64,000 nt of DNA, from contig JBGCFQ010000022.1 in the NCBI GenBank assembly GCA_045106985.1, positions 28,534 through 92,533 on the forward strand, read 5' to 3'. The notes under the pieces are model-generated. The model was not told where the DNA came from, did no database searches, and was given only the letters and a program-made list of their open reading frames with translations. The position numbers and the translations under genes were made by a program. Source of the DNA: JAUIET01 sp045106985 (GTDB taxonomy: Bacteria > Pseudomonadota > Gammaproteobacteria > Pseudomonadales > JAUIET01). Numbering within the stretch: the stretch's first letter is position 1; the number at the start of each line of letters is the position of its first letter. Positions 36,503 to 45,935 of the stretch are shown in pieces.

Positions 36503-37765
36503 ATGCACGAGATTCCGGCCGATCGTTACAGCAGTACTGAGTTTCAACAGTTGGAGTGGCAGCGTTTGTGGGGGCGTGTGTGGAACATGGGACCCAGGCT
36601 TGATGAGTTGCAGAACCCAGGTGACTACGTTACCCATACGTTGGGTAAGGAGAACCTAGTGTTCGTACTGAACACACAGGGGCAAGTGGGCGGGTTTTTC
36701 AATGTGTGTCGTCACCGGGGAAACACCTTGTGCCGCCATTATCGTGGCAGCATGAAGAACTTTTACTGCGCGTTCCACGGATGGAAATATGATCTTGATG
36801 GCGAGCTAACCGATATTCCTCAACGCGAGCGTTTCTCTGGGCTAGACCAACCGGGCGAATTAGAAAAACTCAACCTTGCGCCACTGCGTGTTGATGTATG
36901 GGGTGGGTGGATTTGGTTTAACCTGGACCAAGATGCCGCGCCACTGCTGGATTTCCTTGGTGACATGCCCGAAAAACTCGCCGGCTACCAGTTTGAGAAA
37001 ACCACATTAATCGATTACAAGACTTTCGAATTTGAGTGTAACTGGAAGACCTGCCTGGACGCATTCAACGAGAGCTACCACTTCTCAGCGCTGCACCGGC
37101 AGATACTTCCCTGGGGAAACGAAGACGCGCCGATTACCCATCTTGGCTTGCACAGCATGATGGTTAATCAGTATGGCGTGCCCAGCCCATCACTCACCGA
37201 CAGAGAGTCGATTAACGAACACCTTGAGGAATATTTGCGCGGACAGGGAATAGATCCCAGTACATTTGATGGCACCGCGCTAGACATCAGAGCGGCTGTG
37301 CAGGCGCACAAACGTAAGCAGCAAAGCACCACGCAGTATGCCTATCAATCACTTGAAGACGACCAGCTTACGGACGCTTATCATTATCTAGTGTTTCCGA
37401 ATGTGCACTTCAACTGCTTTGCTGAATTTCACGTTGCTATGCGGCATCGTCCGCACCCCAGTGGAGACTCTGGGAAAATGTTATTTGATTTTCTCATGTT
37501 TGCCCCGCTTGCGCCTGATGAGACATTTAAACCCTTTACTTATAAGGTTGCCAAAGGTGGCACTGAAGCCGTTGGGGACGTGCTGGAATGGGGAGAGCGC
37601 AGTTTCCCTGCGTCAGATGAAGTGCTTGAACAAGATATAGCCTTACTTCCATTGGTACAGTTGGGAATGAGTTCTGACAGTTTTGAAGCTATGCACCTTG
37701 GCGATGACGAGAGCCGTCTATGGCATTTCCATCAAAACCTAATGCAATACTTAGAGCAAGAGTGA
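36503..37765 (+). CDS. Rieske ring-hydroxylating oxygenase, alpha subunit
   Basis: A 420-residue terminal oxygenase of the aromatic-ring-hydroxylating type. Rieske ligands are Cys69, His71, Cys89 and His92 (CRHRGNTLCRH and CAFHGWKYD). The catalytic iron site is NWKTCLDAFNESYHFSALH with His193 and His198 and a later Asp. It is a different lineage from the kshA-like protein at 18058. An NTF2-fold gene follows by 32 bp, just as the beta subunit does in classical dioxygenases. No ferredoxin or reductase is adjacent. Substrate unknown: aromatic, betaine or steroid. Confidence 0.87.
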   Translation: MHEIPADRYSSTEFQQLEWQRLWGRVWNMGPRLDELQNPGDYVTHTLGKENLVFVLNTQGQVGGFFNVCRHRGNTLCRHYRGSMKNFYCAFHGWKYDLDGELTDIPQRERFSGLDQPGELEKLNLAPLRVDVWGGWIWFNLDQDAAPLLDFLGDMPEKLAGYQFEKTTLIDYKTFEFECNWKTCLDAFNESYHFSALHRQILPWGNEDAPITHLGLHSMMVNQYGVPSPSLTDRESINEHLEEYLRGQGIDPSTFDGTALDIRAAVQAHKRKQQSTTQYAYQSLEDDQLTDAYHYLVFPNVHFNCFAEFHVAMRHRPHPSGDSGKMLFDFLMFAPLAPDETFKPFTYKVAKGGTEAVGDVLEWGERSFPASDEVLEQDIALLPLVQLGMSSDSFEAMHLGDDESRLWHFHQNLMQYLEQE

Positions 37766-37797
37766 AGGTGGGAGACAGAGTGAAAATAGGAGAAGGA

Positions 37798-38262
37798 ATG
37801 AAGACCGGCGCTGAAAGAAATCGTGAGTTGTTAACACAGTGGTATACCGCGCTAGCCGAAGGGGACTGGGAAACCATTAGTGACATGCACGCCGATGACG
37901 TTGTGTATTACATGGTGGGTAATACGCCCGTTAGCGGCAAGCTTGAGGGCAAAGACGAGTGCTTAGGTGAAATGATCAATAAAAAGTTGCTTGGTCAGCT
38001 GGTGCCCGAGGAAGTTCGCTTCAGTCAAAAGTGGCGCATCATGTGCGTGGATGACCAAGGCGGCGTGGGCGTGATGCAGGGTGGTGGTCCTACGGTGTCT
38101 GGCGATATGTACTACCAAACCTATTGTGAGATCTTTCGTTTCGAGAACGATAAGGTCAAGGAGCTGCATGCCTTCTTTGATACAGCCCTGGTGGAACGAT
38201 GCCTGTTCGGAAACCCCTTGCAGCAATCGCGAGAAGAGCCGCAGCGGCCGTTTGATTTTTGA
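37798..38262 (+). CDS. SnoaL-like (NTF2-fold) protein
   Basis: A 154-residue alpha-beta barrel protein of the SnoaL/ketosteroid-isomerase group. Helix ERNRELLTQWYTALAEGDWETISDM and a following DDVVYYMVGNTPVSG are typical. The start at 37798 is chosen because AGGAGAAGGA stands directly before it; an earlier frame-open ATG inside the Rieske gene is unlikely. It lies 32 bp after the Rieske alpha gene. The same fold is used by dioxygenase beta subunits, so it may be a subunit or an isomerase acting on the product. Confidence 0.8.
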   Translation: MKTGAERNRELLTQWYTALAEGDWETISDMHADDVVYYMVGNTPVSGKLEGKDECLGEMINKKLLGQLVPEEVRFSQKWRIMCVDDQGGVGVMQGGGPTVSGDMYYQTYCEIFRFENDKVKELHAFFDTALVERCLFGNPLQQSREEPQRPFDF

Positions 38263-38311
38263 GGGCAGACTCTTTTGTAGAACCTGGAAGGATCGATCAG
38301 TGCGGTTGTTA

Positions 38312-38323
38312 AGTGCCTGTCCC
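38312..38323 (+). repeat. Dispersed copy of the RAYT-associated motif
   Basis: AGTGCCTGTCCC lies in the 237-bp gap between the SnoaL-like gene and the convergent FAD oxidase. The rest of the gap holds no ORF or RNA I recognise. Confidence 0.55.
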
Positions 38324-38499
38324 TGTTCTGAGTCCCTAGCTATGTGGCGGGAAATAGCGAGATGGACGTGCACAATACTCGCTCAAAATGACACCCCTAT
38401 TATTCTGTGCAGTGCTCGCCAGGTATGGCCATGGATGAAAGGCTGCCTAACGCGGTTCGGCGTAGTTCTGTGGGGGTACGTTGAGCACTCTAGCTGAGA

Positions 38500-39870
38500 T
38501 TAAATTACCTTCCCAGGATTCATGATGTTCTGAGGATCAATCGTCTTCTTTACGCTCGCCATTAACGTCAATTTCGCTGTATCGCCATAGGTGGCAAGGG
38601 CTTCTCTTTTTTCTGTGCCAATACCGTGTTCCGCAGAGAACGAGCCTCCTATCTCTACCAGTCCGGAATAGAGTGCTGCGGAAATGTCCTTGTACAGATG
38701 ATCAACCGGCTCATCTTTAGCAATGGTGTAGTGCAGGTTTCCGTCGCCCAGGTGGCCCATAACATAAATGCCTAGATCGGGGTCCAACGCGTGCAACCGT
38801 GCATTGCTTTCACGCACAAAGTCATCGATATTGGCAAGCGGAATGGAAATATCGAACCAACAACCGCCCGGATAACGCCGATCAATCAGAAAGGATTCCT
38901 CGCGTACGAGCCAGATATCGAGTTGTTCCTGTTCGTTTTTGGCGAGAAGAGCATCAGTTAGTTCAGACAGTTCCAGACTGTCACTCAGCAGGTTCTGAAA
39001 TGCCTCAGCGTCTACGCTGTCATCCACATCAAAAATGACAAGAACCTCGCCTTCCAAATGTTCGAACTTATGGGTGCTTTTCAGCTCACTCATCGTTGTC
39101 TGAAAGTAATCGCGCCACATGATTTCTGCAGCCAGTAGGCCAGTTCCAAACGCATCGCGTAATCTTTGAAAGGCAGAAATTGCACAGGCTGCGTCTTTCG
39201 AGGCAACAAGCGCGGTGTGGCCACGTCGTGCCTCAGTATCGAGTGTGAGAACAACGCCCGTCACTATGCCAAGTGTGCCTTCAGAGCCAATAAAAAGCTG
39301 CTTAAGGTCATAACCTTCATTAGCTTTCACCACTTTCTTCAAATCGTGCATTATCGTTCCGTTAGGCAATACAACCTCTAGCCCCAGCACTCGCTGGCGC
39401 ATAACACCATTACGAAACGCTTCGCTGCCCCCTGCATTGGTGGCAACCATGCCGCCGATTGTGCAGGACCCTCGCGCGGCTAAATCAACACCTACCGTAA
39501 GCCCATGCGCTCTAACTTCATCATTAAGCTGCAACAGTGTGACACCGGCATCCACCACGGCCACGGATGAGGTAGCATCAATCTCGCGAATGTTATTCAT
39601 TTTATCCATCATCACCACTAGTTGCCCGGGAGATGACGCGGCCCCACCAGCAAGACCGGTGCGGCCACCTTGGGTCACAATGCTTACAGATTCTTGTGCG
39701 CACAAACTGACGATACTGCGTACATCGTCTACAGATTTAGGATAAGCCGCCAGGCCCGCGGAAAAGTTTTCAGGGTCAATTCCGGGGTCTCGCCCATCGA
39801 GATCTGATCGCGACAGTGTCGCAATGTTGAGCTTTCGCAATGCATCAGAAAGAAAACGTGAAGTCGTCAT
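38500..39870 (-). CDS. FAD-linked 2-hydroxyacid dehydrogenase (GlcD/D-lactate type)
   Basis: A 456-residue flavoprotein of the VAO family. The FAD pyrophosphate loop is VTQGGRTGLAGGAASSPGQLVV (about 63-84), followed by GCTIGGMVATNAGGSEAFRNGVMRQRVLG, and the C-terminal FAD-oxidase domain ends in HLGDGNLHYTI and AEHGIGTEKREAL. It oxidises D-lactate, glycolate or D-2-hydroxyglutarate to the 2-ketoacid. Alone; convergent to the Rieske/SnoaL pair. Confidence 0.88.
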   Translation of the reverse strand: MTTSRFLSDALRKLNIATLSRSDLDGRDPGIDPENFSAGLAAYPKSVDDVRSIVSLCAQESVSIVTQGGRTGLAGGAASSPGQLVVMMDKMNNIREIDATSSVAVVDAGVTLLQLNDEVRAHGLTVGVDLAARGSCTIGGMVATNAGGSEAFRNGVMRQRVLGLEVVLPNGTIMHDLKKVVKANEGYDLKQLFIGSEGTLGIVTGVVLTLDTEARRGHTALVASKDAACAISAFQRLRDAFGTGLLAAEIMWRDYFQTTMSELKSTHKFEHLEGEVLVIFDVDDSVDAEAFQNLLSDSLELSELTDALLAKNEQEQLDIWLVREESFLIDRRYPGGCWFDISIPLANIDDFVRESNARLHALDPDLGIYVMGHLGDGNLHYTIAKDEPVDHLYKDISAALYSGLVEIGGSFSAEHGIGTEKREALATYGDTAKLTLMASVKKTIDPQNIMNPGKVI

Positions 39871-39970
39871 GCATTGCTATCCATTTTGGGTTGCAGAGCT
39901 GTTTAAACCGAACTGCCCATAGTCTATTAGAGACCAGTTCTCTTCTCAAGAAGGGTAGGCTGCGATAGTT

Positions 39971-40765
39971 TCAGCTCTTAATATAAGCCAATGCTTCTTG
40001 AGCACAAGTAGCAATAAGATCCCCACTCTCGGAAAACACACGAGTGCGTGACAAAGCTCGGCCAGCACCAATCCATTCAGCGGATTGTTCGAAGAGAAGC
40101 CACTCGTTTACAGGTGCGACGCGATGAAACCAAATTGAATGGTCGAGGCTTAGATAGCGTGTTAACGGGTCCTCAAAGCTCCAGCCTTTTTTCATAAAGA
40201 CACTGTCACCAACTGTAGCATCTGAGAGATAAGCAAGAACGACGTTAGGGCTTTGCAGTTGTTGAGCAAGAGTGTCATCGATACGCATCCATACCTGCAC
40301 CTGACTCCCTCCAGGCTCGCTTTCACCAGGCACATTAACGTAACGACACTCAAGACCGGTACCCCAGGCCCAGTCGTTTTGAAACTGATACGCAGCCAAG
40401 GTTTCATAGTGGGGCACCGAAGGAGCCGGCTCGTAAATATGCTCTGACTCAGCCCGGGGACTGCTGAACGAGGCCGTTAAGCGAAATGTTTCACTGCCAC
40501 TCTGGCGGGCGATAACTTGTCGAGTACAGGTACTGCGTCCGTCGCGAACGCGCTCAACCTGGTATTCAATGTCTTTGCTGGAATCGCCAGGTTTAAGGAA
40601 ATAGGCGTGCATGGAGTGCGCTAACTGGCCATCAGGCGCCGTGTGCTGAGCGCCTAGCAGAGCTTGTGCAATAAAATGCCCACCAAATACTTGCTGAACA
40701 TCTACTGTCTGCGCTGGGCCCAAAAATCGGTCGTTATCTAAGACGCTTATCTCGGCAGATATCAT
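39971..40765 (-). CDS. tesB: Acyl-CoA thioesterase II
   Basis: A 264-residue double hot-dog enzyme. The first hot-dog has VFGGHFIAQALLGAQHTAP and HAYFLKPGD; the second has LDHSIWFHR and WLLFEQSAEWIGAGRAL with the usual catalytic Asp/Thr/Gln neighbourhood. I start at the ATG at 40765, with ACGGA about 8 bases before; a TTG 7 codons upstream is less likely. It releases fatty acids from acyl-CoA and would adjust CoA pools during lipid or steroid use. Confidence 0.88.
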   Translation of the reverse strand: MISAEISVLDNDRFLGPAQTVDVQQVFGGHFIAQALLGAQHTAPDGQLAHSMHAYFLKPGDSSKDIEYQVERVRDGRSTCTRQVIARQSGSETFRLTASFSSPRAESEHIYEPAPSVPHYETLAAYQFQNDWAWGTGLECRYVNVPGESEPGGSQVQVWMRIDDTLAQQLQSPNVVLAYLSDATVGDSVFMKKGWSFEDPLTRYLSLDHSIWFHRVAPVNEWLLFEQSAEWIGAGRALSRTRVFSESGDLIATCAQEALAYIKS

Positions 40766-40971
40766 ATGTGTGTTTCCGTACTGCAAAAAAGTAGCGCATG
40801 ATACAGAAGCTGAACGCGGTCGCCAAACCGAGCATCTAAATACTAAAGGTTTGCTTATGCTTAAGTAACGGCCATTTCGAGCTGATCTGGCATAATACGA
40901 GTGACTGTCGAATCGGAGTAGAATTGCCTTAGCTACATGCCAAATCGTGCATTCATAGAGGGTTTATGTTC

Positions 40972-42720
40972 ATGCTGAATAAAAGTTACATCCATTTTAC
41001 GCGCAGTGTTTTGCTTAGCCTGCTGTTACTCGCGGCCTGTAGCCAGAACGATACCGTAACGGTTACCAATGTGGATTGGCTGTTGCACAACGGGCAGATT
41101 TACACAGCAGATAAGAACCAAGCTTGGGCAGAGTCTGTAGCGATCAAAAACGGCAAGTTTGTGTATGTTGGCGATAAAAAAGGCATTCCGGCAGGCTATT
41201 TAAATGCCGAAAAAGTCACTGATTTACGTGGCCGCATGGTCATTCCTGGATTGGTCGACTCGCATACCCACCCAGGACAAATTAACCTCGTACAATTCAA
41301 CGCACGTTTTGAAGAAACCAGCCGCAAATCATTTATGGCCGAGCTGGAATTGTACGCCAATAAAAACTCTGGTGACGATTGGGTATTGGGCTGCTGCTGG
41401 CCAGTTATAGAGTTTGTAAAAGGTAAATTGGGCCCAGACCGAAAACAGCTAGACCGTATTTTCCCAAACCGTCCTGTTTGGATTAACAGCAACGCGGGGC
41501 ATAGCTTCTGGTTAAATTCGAAAGCGCTTGAAAAACTGGGGCTGGACGAACACTCCAAAGACCCTCGCTTTCCGGTTGCCATGTACAAACGAGATGACAA
41601 CGGCCGCTTAACAGGCTGGATAAAAGAAGGCGCAGGCTGGCAGCTAATGGATGAGGTGTTTCCAGTGGACCAACAGCTCCACGAAGCAAGCATTCGAGAC
41701 ATGTTGCGCGTACTCAGCGAACACGGTGTTACAACTGTTTTTGATGCGGGCAACAAAGATTTCAATGACCGCGTTTACAGCTTTCTTCATTCCCTGGATG
41801 AAGCAGGGGAGTTGCCGTTGCGCTATGAGGGAACCTTTCGTATCTCTACGCCAGACCGGCTACAGCTGGGTATTTCTGAAATGAAGCGATTCCGCAAGCT
41901 GTACGCCGGTGACCGCTTGCGCTTTAACACCATCAAATTATTTATGGATGGTGTGCATGAAAACCGCTCTGGAGCACAACTTAAACCCTACGCCGATAAC
42001 CCCGACCACATCAGTGATACAACGGTAAGTGTTGCGCAATTGCGTGACTATCTTATTCAACTTCACGAAGAACAATTTGATTTACACGTTCATGTAATTG
42101 GCGACATGGCAAGCCAACGCGTACTGGATGCAGTTGAACAGGCAAAAGCTGCAGTAGGAGAGGGCTTCTACCCTAGAGTATCTGTTGCACATGTACAGAA
42201 CCTCGATCCTTCTGATTGGTCGCGATTTGCCGAGCTTGACGTAAGTGCCAACTTCACAGCCTGGTGGATGGGGTTAGATGACCCCGACCCCATTGCCGCG
42301 GCTCTAGGGCCGACGCTTTTAAACGATACCTATCGTGCCAAAGCCATTGCAGATGCCGGCGGCAATGTCACGTTCTCAAGCGATGACTGGACACTGGACG
42401 TGCTTTCGCCCTTTTTAGGTATGCAGGTGGCGCACACGCGCCAATACCCAAGAGAATGGCTTGAAAGCCATCAGAATCCCAATTCATTTCGCGAGCCAGC
42501 GTCGGAAAAATTGCCCTTAGAGCTACTGTTGCAAGGTTACACACTTAACGGCGCTTACCAATTGCGTATGGAAGATGAGATTGGGTCAATAGCAGTGGGT
42601 AAGGCGGCCGATTTGGTGTTGTTAAAAGAGAACTTATTTGAGATGGATGCTTATGAGCTTCATAAAATAAAGCCTGAAGCCGTTATTTTGGATGGGGAAT
42701 TATTGCGTGGTGAGTTGTAG
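40972..42720 (+). CDS. Lipoprotein amidohydrolase (YtcJ-like, amidohydrolase family 3)
   Basis: A 582-residue metal-dependent hydrolase, exported as a lipoprotein (LLLAAC near residue 23). The N-terminal strand ADKNQAWAESVAIKNGKFVYVG leads to the metal motif VDSHTHPG; HVHVIGDMA and SSDDWTLDVLSP carry later ligands, and the end has GSIAVGKAADLVLL. I take the second of two ATGs (40972), because GAGG is 9 bases before it and only 3 before the first. Substrate unknown; the family includes formamidases and amide hydrolases. Followed by a VOC gene 45 bp on. Confidence 0.85.
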   Translation: MLNKSYIHFTRSVLLSLLLLAACSQNDTVTVTNVDWLLHNGQIYTADKNQAWAESVAIKNGKFVYVGDKKGIPAGYLNAEKVTDLRGRMVIPGLVDSHTHPGQINLVQFNARFEETSRKSFMAELELYANKNSGDDWVLGCCWPVIEFVKGKLGPDRKQLDRIFPNRPVWINSNAGHSFWLNSKALEKLGLDEHSKDPRFPVAMYKRDDNGRLTGWIKEGAGWQLMDEVFPVDQQLHEASIRDMLRVLSEHGVTTVFDAGNKDFNDRVYSFLHSLDEAGELPLRYEGTFRISTPDRLQLGISEMKRFRKLYAGDRLRFNTIKLFMDGVHENRSGAQLKPYADNPDHISDTTVSVAQLRDYLIQLHEEQFDLHVHVIGDMASQRVLDAVEQAKAAVGEGFYPRVSVAHVQNLDPSDWSRFAELDVSANFTAWWMGLDDPDPIAAALGPTLLNDTYRAKAIADAGGNVTFSSDDWTLDVLSPFLGMQVAHTRQYPREWLESHQNPNSFREPASEKLPLELLLQGYTLNGAYQLRMEDEIGSIAVGKAADLVLLKENLFEMDAYELHKIKPEAVILDGELLRGEL

Positions 42721-42765
42721 GAATCAGGCGGTATTCTAACTAAGTGATATTAGATGAGAGCAACT

Positions 42766-43608
42766 ATGAGCGAATTGCCTAAGGTAAGAACTTCAGGAAT
42801 CGATCACGTTCATCTAAATGTTGATCACATTGATGAAGCCGTAGAATTGTTTACTAGCTTATTTGATTGTGAACATAATATTCCGCTGTATATCGATAGT
42901 ATCGATGGAATCAATTCTATGAACAGCTTGCGAATTGATGTTATCGCTCCCGGCTCAGCTGATGGTTTCTTTGCCAAGATGATGAAGAAAATGGGTGGCC
43001 AGGGTGTGTCTGCAGTGTCGTTTTATGTGAATGATATTAAGGAGGCCACGCAGCGAATAGAAGCGGCCGGTCTGAAAGTAAAAAGTGAAATCGGTTATCC
43101 AGACATTGAATTGCAAACGCAATTTTATGCGGCAGATAGTTTTGGTATGGCATTAGAGCTGGTGTACCTCTACCCCGACCACGAAGAAAAAATAGCGGCA
43201 ATTAAAGCAGAGCAGGCCAAAGAGAACGCCGGCGCTACGCAAATTTATGGTAAACCGGGCTCGGTTGCTGCCAGCGGAATTGATCACGTACGTTTACGTG
43301 TGAACAATGTAGCTGAAGCGGTAGCGTTGTTCTCCCGATTGTTCGAATGTGAATGGACAACGTCCATTGACGGTAAATCTGCGCAGTCATCGCTAGGTAT
43401 ACACTTGTTAGCAACTGATGGTGGCATGCAAGGCGTAGACGCTTTTGGCATTAAAGTCAGTAACTTTAATGCCGCAATAGAGCGTGCTTCGCATCTTGGT
43501 CTGCAATTTACTCCCACACCTGAATACCTCAGTTGCGGTCAGTACGCGTGTCTTGATCCTGAGGCAACGTATGGTGTTTCTCTGGTGTTAGTAGGCGGCG
43601 AGCAGTGA
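42766..43608 (+). CDS. Two-domain VOC family protein
   Basis: A 280-residue protein with two VOC modules. Module 1 starts at GIDHVHLNVDHIDEAVELFTSLF and module 2 at GIDHVRLRVNNVAEAVALFSRLF, about 160 residues later. The near-identical openings suggest an internal duplication. His and Glu residues at module ends (LELVY and VSLVL) fit metal binding only in module 1; module 2 lacks the final Glu. The start at 42766 has GAGAG about 5 bases upstream. Co-directional with the amidohydrolase, so perhaps one operon. Confidence 0.8.
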   Translation: MSELPKVRTSGIDHVHLNVDHIDEAVELFTSLFDCEHNIPLYIDSIDGINSMNSLRIDVIAPGSADGFFAKMMKKMGGQGVSAVSFYVNDIKEATQRIEAAGLKVKSEIGYPDIELQTQFYAADSFGMALELVYLYPDHEEKIAAIKAEQAKENAGATQIYGKPGSVAASGIDHVRLRVNNVAEAVALFSRLFECEWTTSIDGKSAQSSLGIHLLATDGGMQGVDAFGIKVSNFNAAIERASHLGLQFTPTPEYLSCGQYACLDPEATYGVSLVLVGGEQ

Positions 43609-43688
43609 GGATATCGATTATGGTGTGTCTGTAGTTTTGTATGCCCCATATATAAACGTTAAGGCGCTAGTTGCATACAATGCCTGAA

Positions 43689-45161
43689 TCATCTTTCGCC
43701 CGCCGCTTCTTTAATTAATAGGTAGTAAGCACCAGTAGCATTAACCAGATTGTCGATAGATATGCGTTCGTTTTTACCATGAAACCCGGAGATGTCATCG
43801 GGCGTAATCTTCATCAAATTAATTCGATAGCTATCGTCTGACACTTTTCCATAGTGCTTTGAATCGGTTCCTCCCATTGTCATACCTGGCGCTACAATGA
43901 CGTCGCCATATATTTGCCGTATTACTCTGCTGATTGCGCGGTACCCCTCAGTATCACGGGAAGAGACGCCTGAGGCTGGAGAGCTCAAGCCATCACCAGC
44001 TATTCGCACATCCACACGCTCGTCGCCAATCGCCGAAATAGCGTGTGCTACAACCTGCTCGGCTGTATCGCGAGGGTGCAAGCGAAAATTAACGATAGCT
44101 TTAGCGGTGGGGGGGATAACGTTGGATTTAATACCGGCCTGCAGCATAGTCGGTGCTGTTGTTGTGCGCATAAGTGCGTCCATTCTTGCGTCTTTACCTA
44201 GCTGCGACTCAAGCAATGGCCCGAAGAGCCAGCGGTTGGCCATGAGCATGCGTAAGCCAAAGGGCAGGTGCGGCGCCAAAATGTCAAAGCTCTCTGCTGT
44301 TACACCCTCTATGCCGCCTGGCAACGGTTGCTTGCGTAAATTCACCAAGGCGTTGGCTAGAATGTCGGCCGCCAATTCTGCCTCGGGCATAGAGGAGTGT
44401 CCACCGGGACCATGAGCAATAAGCTCTAATGTGACGCTGCCTTTCTCTGCCACGTTAACCAGAGCTAAAGGCGTGGTAAGCCCCGGCATTATGCCTTCGG
44501 CAACAAAGGAGCCCTCATCAAGGCTCCAGGCCAGTTGCACGCCTTGTGTCTTTAGGTATTCGGCCACGCCTGCTGCACCTGCTGTACCTCCGGTTTCCTC
44601 GTCGTGGCCAAAGCTGAAGTAAACAGTGCGTTCAGGCTTGAAACCTTGCTGAACCAAAAGAGCGGCCGCCTCATACATGGTGATAACACCGCTTTTGTCA
44701 TCCAATGCGCCTCTGCCCCAAACATAGCCCTCAGCTACGTCACCACTAAAAGGAGAGTGAGCCCACTCACCATCAGAACCTGGCACAACAGGTACAACGT
44801 CATAATGCCCGGTTAGAAGAATGGGTTTCAATGTTGGATTGCTACCCTGCCATGTAAGCAAAATAGTATGTTCAGCAATCATCTCTAAGTTCATAACGCT
44901 ATAAACCTGGGGGTAGGTTTGCTCCACCCAAGCAACAAAAGCACGGAACTGGGTGTATTCCTGAGTAGCCTCATCGCCAGTAGATACGGTGCGAAAACGA
45001 ATAGCCTGAGCCATACGCTCAGTGATCTGTTGCGCATTTACTGGCACCTTCACCTGATCTACAGCTTCCACCGACCTTACTGTCATTCGCAAGGTGTTGA
45101 ACAACAGAATGGCGATCAGCAGAAGGACGAGGCTTAGCAGGGCGATGAACAGTTTTTTCAT
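43689..45161 (-). CDS. M20 family peptidase/carboxypeptidase with N-terminal membrane anchor
   Basis: A 490-residue metallopeptidase. Residues 4-24 are a hydrophobic anchor or signal. The M20 metal site is LLTGHYDVVPV, GEWAHSPFSGDVAEGYVWGRGALDDK and later HDEETGGTAGA with the catalytic Glu; the last ligand His is in MGGTDSKHYG. Overall it resembles PM20D1-type N-acyl amino acid hydrolases. It probably acts in the periplasm on peptides or N-acyl amino acids. It converges on the VOC gene. Confidence 0.87.
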   Translation of the reverse strand: MKKLFIALLSLVLLLIAILLFNTLRMTVRSVEAVDQVKVPVNAQQITERMAQAIRFRTVSTGDEATQEYTQFRAFVAWVEQTYPQVYSVMNLEMIAEHTILLTWQGSNPTLKPILLTGHYDVVPVVPGSDGEWAHSPFSGDVAEGYVWGRGALDDKSGVITMYEAAALLVQQGFKPERTVYFSFGHDEETGGTAGAAGVAEYLKTQGVQLAWSLDEGSFVAEGIMPGLTTPLALVNVAEKGSVTLELIAHGPGGHSSMPEAELAADILANALVNLRKQPLPGGIEGVTAESFDILAPHLPFGLRMLMANRWLFGPLLESQLGKDARMDALMRTTTAPTMLQAGIKSNVIPPTAKAIVNFRLHPRDTAEQVVAHAISAIGDERVDVRIAGDGLSSPASGVSSRDTEGYRAISRVIRQIYGDVIVAPGMTMGGTDSKHYGKVSDDSYRINLMKITPDDISGFHGKNERISIDNLVNATGAYYLLIKEAAGER

Positions 45162-45404
45162 AGCTAATCTGATTACTAGTAAGATTATTTAGAAAATATT
45201 ATGTCATACCAGGTGTTGAAAAAACCATAATGGCAGCCTGTTTTCGGTTGGGTTATAACTTTGTCTAAGAGGGTCGAGCAATGAACGCGACCAAGTCTGT
45301 CATGTTACAAAAAAGCTTGGTGATTACTTCTGTGAGTAGCGGTCGGTAGATTTACTTTATTCGCTGTATCATTGTTGGACGTTTAACCTTAGAGAAAACC
45401 TGCC

Positions 45405-45863
45405 ATGCCCACACCACAGAATGCTAACTGGTTGCCAGTTGCCGACACCGCGGGAAGAATATTGATCGTTATTGCTCTAATTTTTGTGATTGTCAGTATC
45501 AACAAAAACACGGCTGCAACATCGGCCAATACGGTCTTTAACGAATTGCGAGCCATAGATTTAAGTACGCTCAACAACCCCGAACTTTTGTTAATTACCA
45601 GTGGAGGCAAAGAAGGCTACCAAAACCTGTCAGAGCTCCAGAAAAAGCAGTATAAGTTGTGGCTAGGTATGCATATCGACTTGTGGGATCAATCACGTTC
45701 TGATGCGAGCGAAAAGCTCATATCACCTGATGAGACCAAAGGCTGGGATGGCTTCTTTATAAAATGGGCGCGCAGACATGTGAGTATTGAGATTTGGCAG
45801 GAAATAAAATGGGGGTGGGAAGCTGGCTTTGCCGACAATGTAGGAATATTGATTGCCGAGTAA
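45405..45863 (+). CDS. Single-pass membrane protein of unknown function
   Basis: A 152-residue protein with one membrane helix near the N-terminus (residues 17-32, ILIVIALIFVIVSI) and a helical, Trp-rich domain after it: LSELQKKQYKLWLGMHIDLWDQ and GWDGFFIKWARRHVSIEIWQEI. I have seen similar Trp-spaced helical domains in unannotated proteobacterial proteins, but no function. No operon partner. Confidence 0.6.
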   Translation: MPTPQNANWLPVADTAGRILIVIALIFVIVSINKNTAATSANTVFNELRAIDLSTLNNPELLLITSGGKEGYQNLSELQKKQYKLWLGMHIDLWDQSRSDASEKLISPDETKGWDGFFIKWARRHVSIEIWQEIKWGWEAGFADNVGILIAE

Positions 45864-45935
45864 ACACTAGCAGCCAGCGTTGCGGCCAAGCGCGCCTAAC
45901 AATCTTTGGGGCAGGGTGAACCCAACCCCGTTCCG

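Noticed and set aside
43897..44415. 172-codon plus-strand frame opposite the M20 peptidase
   Set aside because: Ser/Pro/Arg-rich antisense translation; the peptidase has all its metal motifs on the minus strand.
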